Assembly: GCA_002084385.1 (NCBI GenBank)
Contig: NBLS01000041.1
Span: 1 to 6,238 of the forward strand
Length of the DNA stretch: 6,238 nucleotides
Reading direction: 5' to 3'
Source: Desulfobacteraceae bacterium 4572_19
Lineage (GTDB): Bacteria; Desulfobacterota; Desulfobacteria; Desulfobacterales; NBLS01
A program made the translations under genes and the position numbers. How positions within the stretch are numbered: the stretch's first letter is position 1; every line of letters begins with the position of its first letter. The notes below the pieces were generated by a model. It was not told the DNA's origin and made no database searches. It saw nothing but the letters and a program-made list of their open reading frames with translations. Shown in pieces: positions 4,913 through 6,238 of the stretch.

Positions 4913-6196
4913 ATGGCCAAAAATGAAGATTCAGAGGATAAGCTTTCTTGCTCATTTTGTGGGAAAAATCAGAAAGAAGTTAAAAAACTGATTGCCGGAC
5001 CAGCTGTTTATATATGTGATGAGTGTATTGAGTTATGTAGTGAAATAATAGCTGATGATGATGCTGCTGATAAAGAGAATCGAAATGAAAATACCGAACA
5101 GATTCCTTTAACTCCGAAACAAATTAAAGTCAAATTGGATGAATATGTAATTGAACAGGACCGTGCAAAGAAAGTTCTTGCAGTGGCTGTTCGCAATCAT
5201 TACAAACGTCTTGATTCCGAGAAGATTGAAAGTGATGTTGAAATTCAAAAAAGTAATATTTTACTTATAGGTCCCACAGGGTGTGGAAAAACCCTGCTTG
5301 CACAAACCCTTGCAAGATTTCTTGACGTTCCATTTACTATTGCAGATGCAACAACCTTGACAGAAGCCGGTTATGTTGGGGAAGACGTTGAAAATATTAT
5401 TTTGTCTTTACTGCAAAATGCAGATTATGACGTGGAAAAAGCAATGCGTGGAATTGTTTATATTGATGAGATTGATAAGGTTTCCCAGAGAAGTGAAAAT
5501 CCATCCATTACACGAGATGTTTCAGGAGAAGGAGTTCAACAGGCTCTTCTTAAAATTATCGAAGGTACCATTGCCAGTGTTCCACCAAAAGGCGGACGTA
5601 AACATCCCCAACAGGATTTTATAAAAGTTGATACATCAGGTATTTTATTTATCTGTGGTGGTACATTTACCGGACTTGAAAAAACTATCCAGAGACGGTT
5701 GGGCGGTAAATCAATGGGTTTTGGTGCAACTATTGCCAGTAAGACAAAAAAATCAACAGGAGAACTTCTTCGGGATTTACAAACTGAAGATTTGATAAAT
5801 TTTGGACTTATACCTGAATTTCTTGGACGTTTGCCAATAGTTGCAACATTGGATGAACTTAAAGAGAGTTCTTTGATGCAAATACTGATTGAACCTAAAA
5901 ATGCTCTGATTAAACAATTTCAAAAACTTTTTGATTTTGAAGGCGTAAATCTTAAATTTACAGATAGTGCCATTGCTGCTATTGCAAAGGAATCTTTAAA
6001 ACGAAAAGCTGGAGCAAGGGGGCTTCGTGCTGTTCTTGAAGAGGTCATGTTAGATATTATGTATGAAATTCCTTCAATAGATAACGTAACAGAGTGCGTA
6101 ATTGGTGATGAGGTTATCTTAAAAAAGGAAGAACCAATTTTGCTGTATGAGCAACCCCAGCGAAAGAAGAAGAACAAGTGCCTTATATTCGCATAA
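4913..6196 (+). CDS. clpX: ClpX, AAA+ unfoldase subunit of the ClpXP protease
   Basis: A hexameric ATPase that recognises degradation tags, unfolds substrates and threads them into ClpP. Of 427 residues, the N-terminal zinc-binding domain shows C13-x2-C16 and C35-x2-C38. The AAA+ module has Walker A GPTGCGKT (120-127), pore loop GYVG (153-156), Walker B VYIDEIDK (182-189), RKH loop (229-231), [11 protein letters not shown] (298-308) with the Arg finger at about R307, and sensor-2 GARGLR (367-372). The ClpP-docking tripeptide is MGF (268-270), a mild variant of the common IGF. The ATG has AAGGAG at 4898-4903, inside the end of clpP, 9 bases upstream. The C-terminus, [12 protein letters not shown], is Lys-rich then hydrophobic. 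I do not recognise the last five residues as family-typical, and a late frame change cannot be excluded. lon often follows in such clusters but would lie beyond the window. Confidence 0.98.
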   Translation: MAKNEDSEDKLSCSFCGKNQKEVKKLIAGPAVYICDECIELCSEIIADDDAADKENRNENTEQIPLTPKQIKVKLDEYVIEQDRAKKVLAVAVRNHYKRLDSEKIESDVEIQKSNILLIGPTGCGKTLLAQTLARFLDVPFTIADATTLTEAGYVGEDVENIILSLLQNADYDVEKAMRGIVYIDEIDKVSQRSENPSITRDVSGEGVQQALLKIIEGTIASVPPKGGRKHPQQDFIKVDTSGILFICGGTFTGLEKTIQRRLGGKSMGFGATIASKTKKSTGELLRDLQTEDLINFGLIPEFLGRLPIVATLDELKESSLMQILIEPKNALIKQFQKLFDFEGVNLKFTDSAIAAIAKESLKRKAGARGLRAVLEEVMLDIMYEIPSIDNVTECVIGDEVILKKEEPILLYEQPQRKKKNKCLIFA

Positions 6197-6238
6197 ACAG
6201 CTTAGCATATAATAGTTGTCCTATATATGACAAGCTGT
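6197..6238 (+). terminator. Inverted repeat just after clpX, possible terminator cut by the window end
   Basis: ACAGCTT (6197-6203) pairs with AAGCTGT (6232-6238), and inside it CATATA (6206-6211) pairs with TATATG (6224-6229) across a 2-by-2 internal loop, leaving a 12-base loop. It begins on the base after the clpX TAA. Whether a T-tract follows is not visible. A TATAAT at 6208-6213 within the left arm could alternatively be a -10 box for the next gene, but I see no matching -35. Confidence 0.45.

Noticed and set aside
5008..5196. Minus-strand open frame within clpX (similarly 5373-5624 plus and 5920-6177 minus)
   Set aside because: All three are other-frame shadows of the well-conserved clpX coding sequence.

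Overview
The right two thirds of this window (about 2760-6196) is a conserved bacterial protein quality-control operon, tig-clpP-clpX: trigger factor, the ClpP protease and the ClpX unfoldase, all on the + strand. The proteins are full length and keep the expected catalytic residues. The gene order, low G+C and protein style suggest a Gram-negative sulfate-reducing-type bacterium (Desulfobacterota, Desulfobacteraceae-like). That placement comes from family recognition, not from a search.

Layout. 1-747 is very A+T-rich and has no gene I can support. It holds two copies of a 14-bp repeat resembling an IS21-type element end, a 12-bp perfect hairpin abutting a perfect 48-bp tandem duplication, and a minus-strand intrinsic terminator with no gene in front of it. 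748-1191 is a decayed toxin-antitoxin pair: a HigB/HI1419-type toxin fragment with an internal TGA, followed by an intact HI1420/HigA-type helix-turn-helix antitoxin. 1256-1492 is the C-terminal part of a tyrosine recombinase (phage/island integrase) with no start; it runs into the 3' end of a tRNA-Pro(UGG) gene (1471-1547, minus). Together these look like the remains of a small island or prophage once integrated at that tRNA.

1548-1792 is a palindrome-rich intergenic spacer. 1793-2575 (minus) is an exported N-acetylmuramoyl-L-alanine amidase that starts at TTG and has two A9 runs in its first codons. It is divergent from tig across 186 bp, which carry a candidate tig promoter.

How the genes work together: trigger factor receives nascent chains at the ribosome, and ClpX unfolds tagged or misfolded proteins and feeds them to ClpP. 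clpX starts on the base after the clpP stop. A terminator-like hairpin separates tig from clpP, and another inverted repeat follows clpX at the window edge. I see no convincing new defence system or other undescribed system; the most interesting part is the eroded mobile-element scar at 100-1547.
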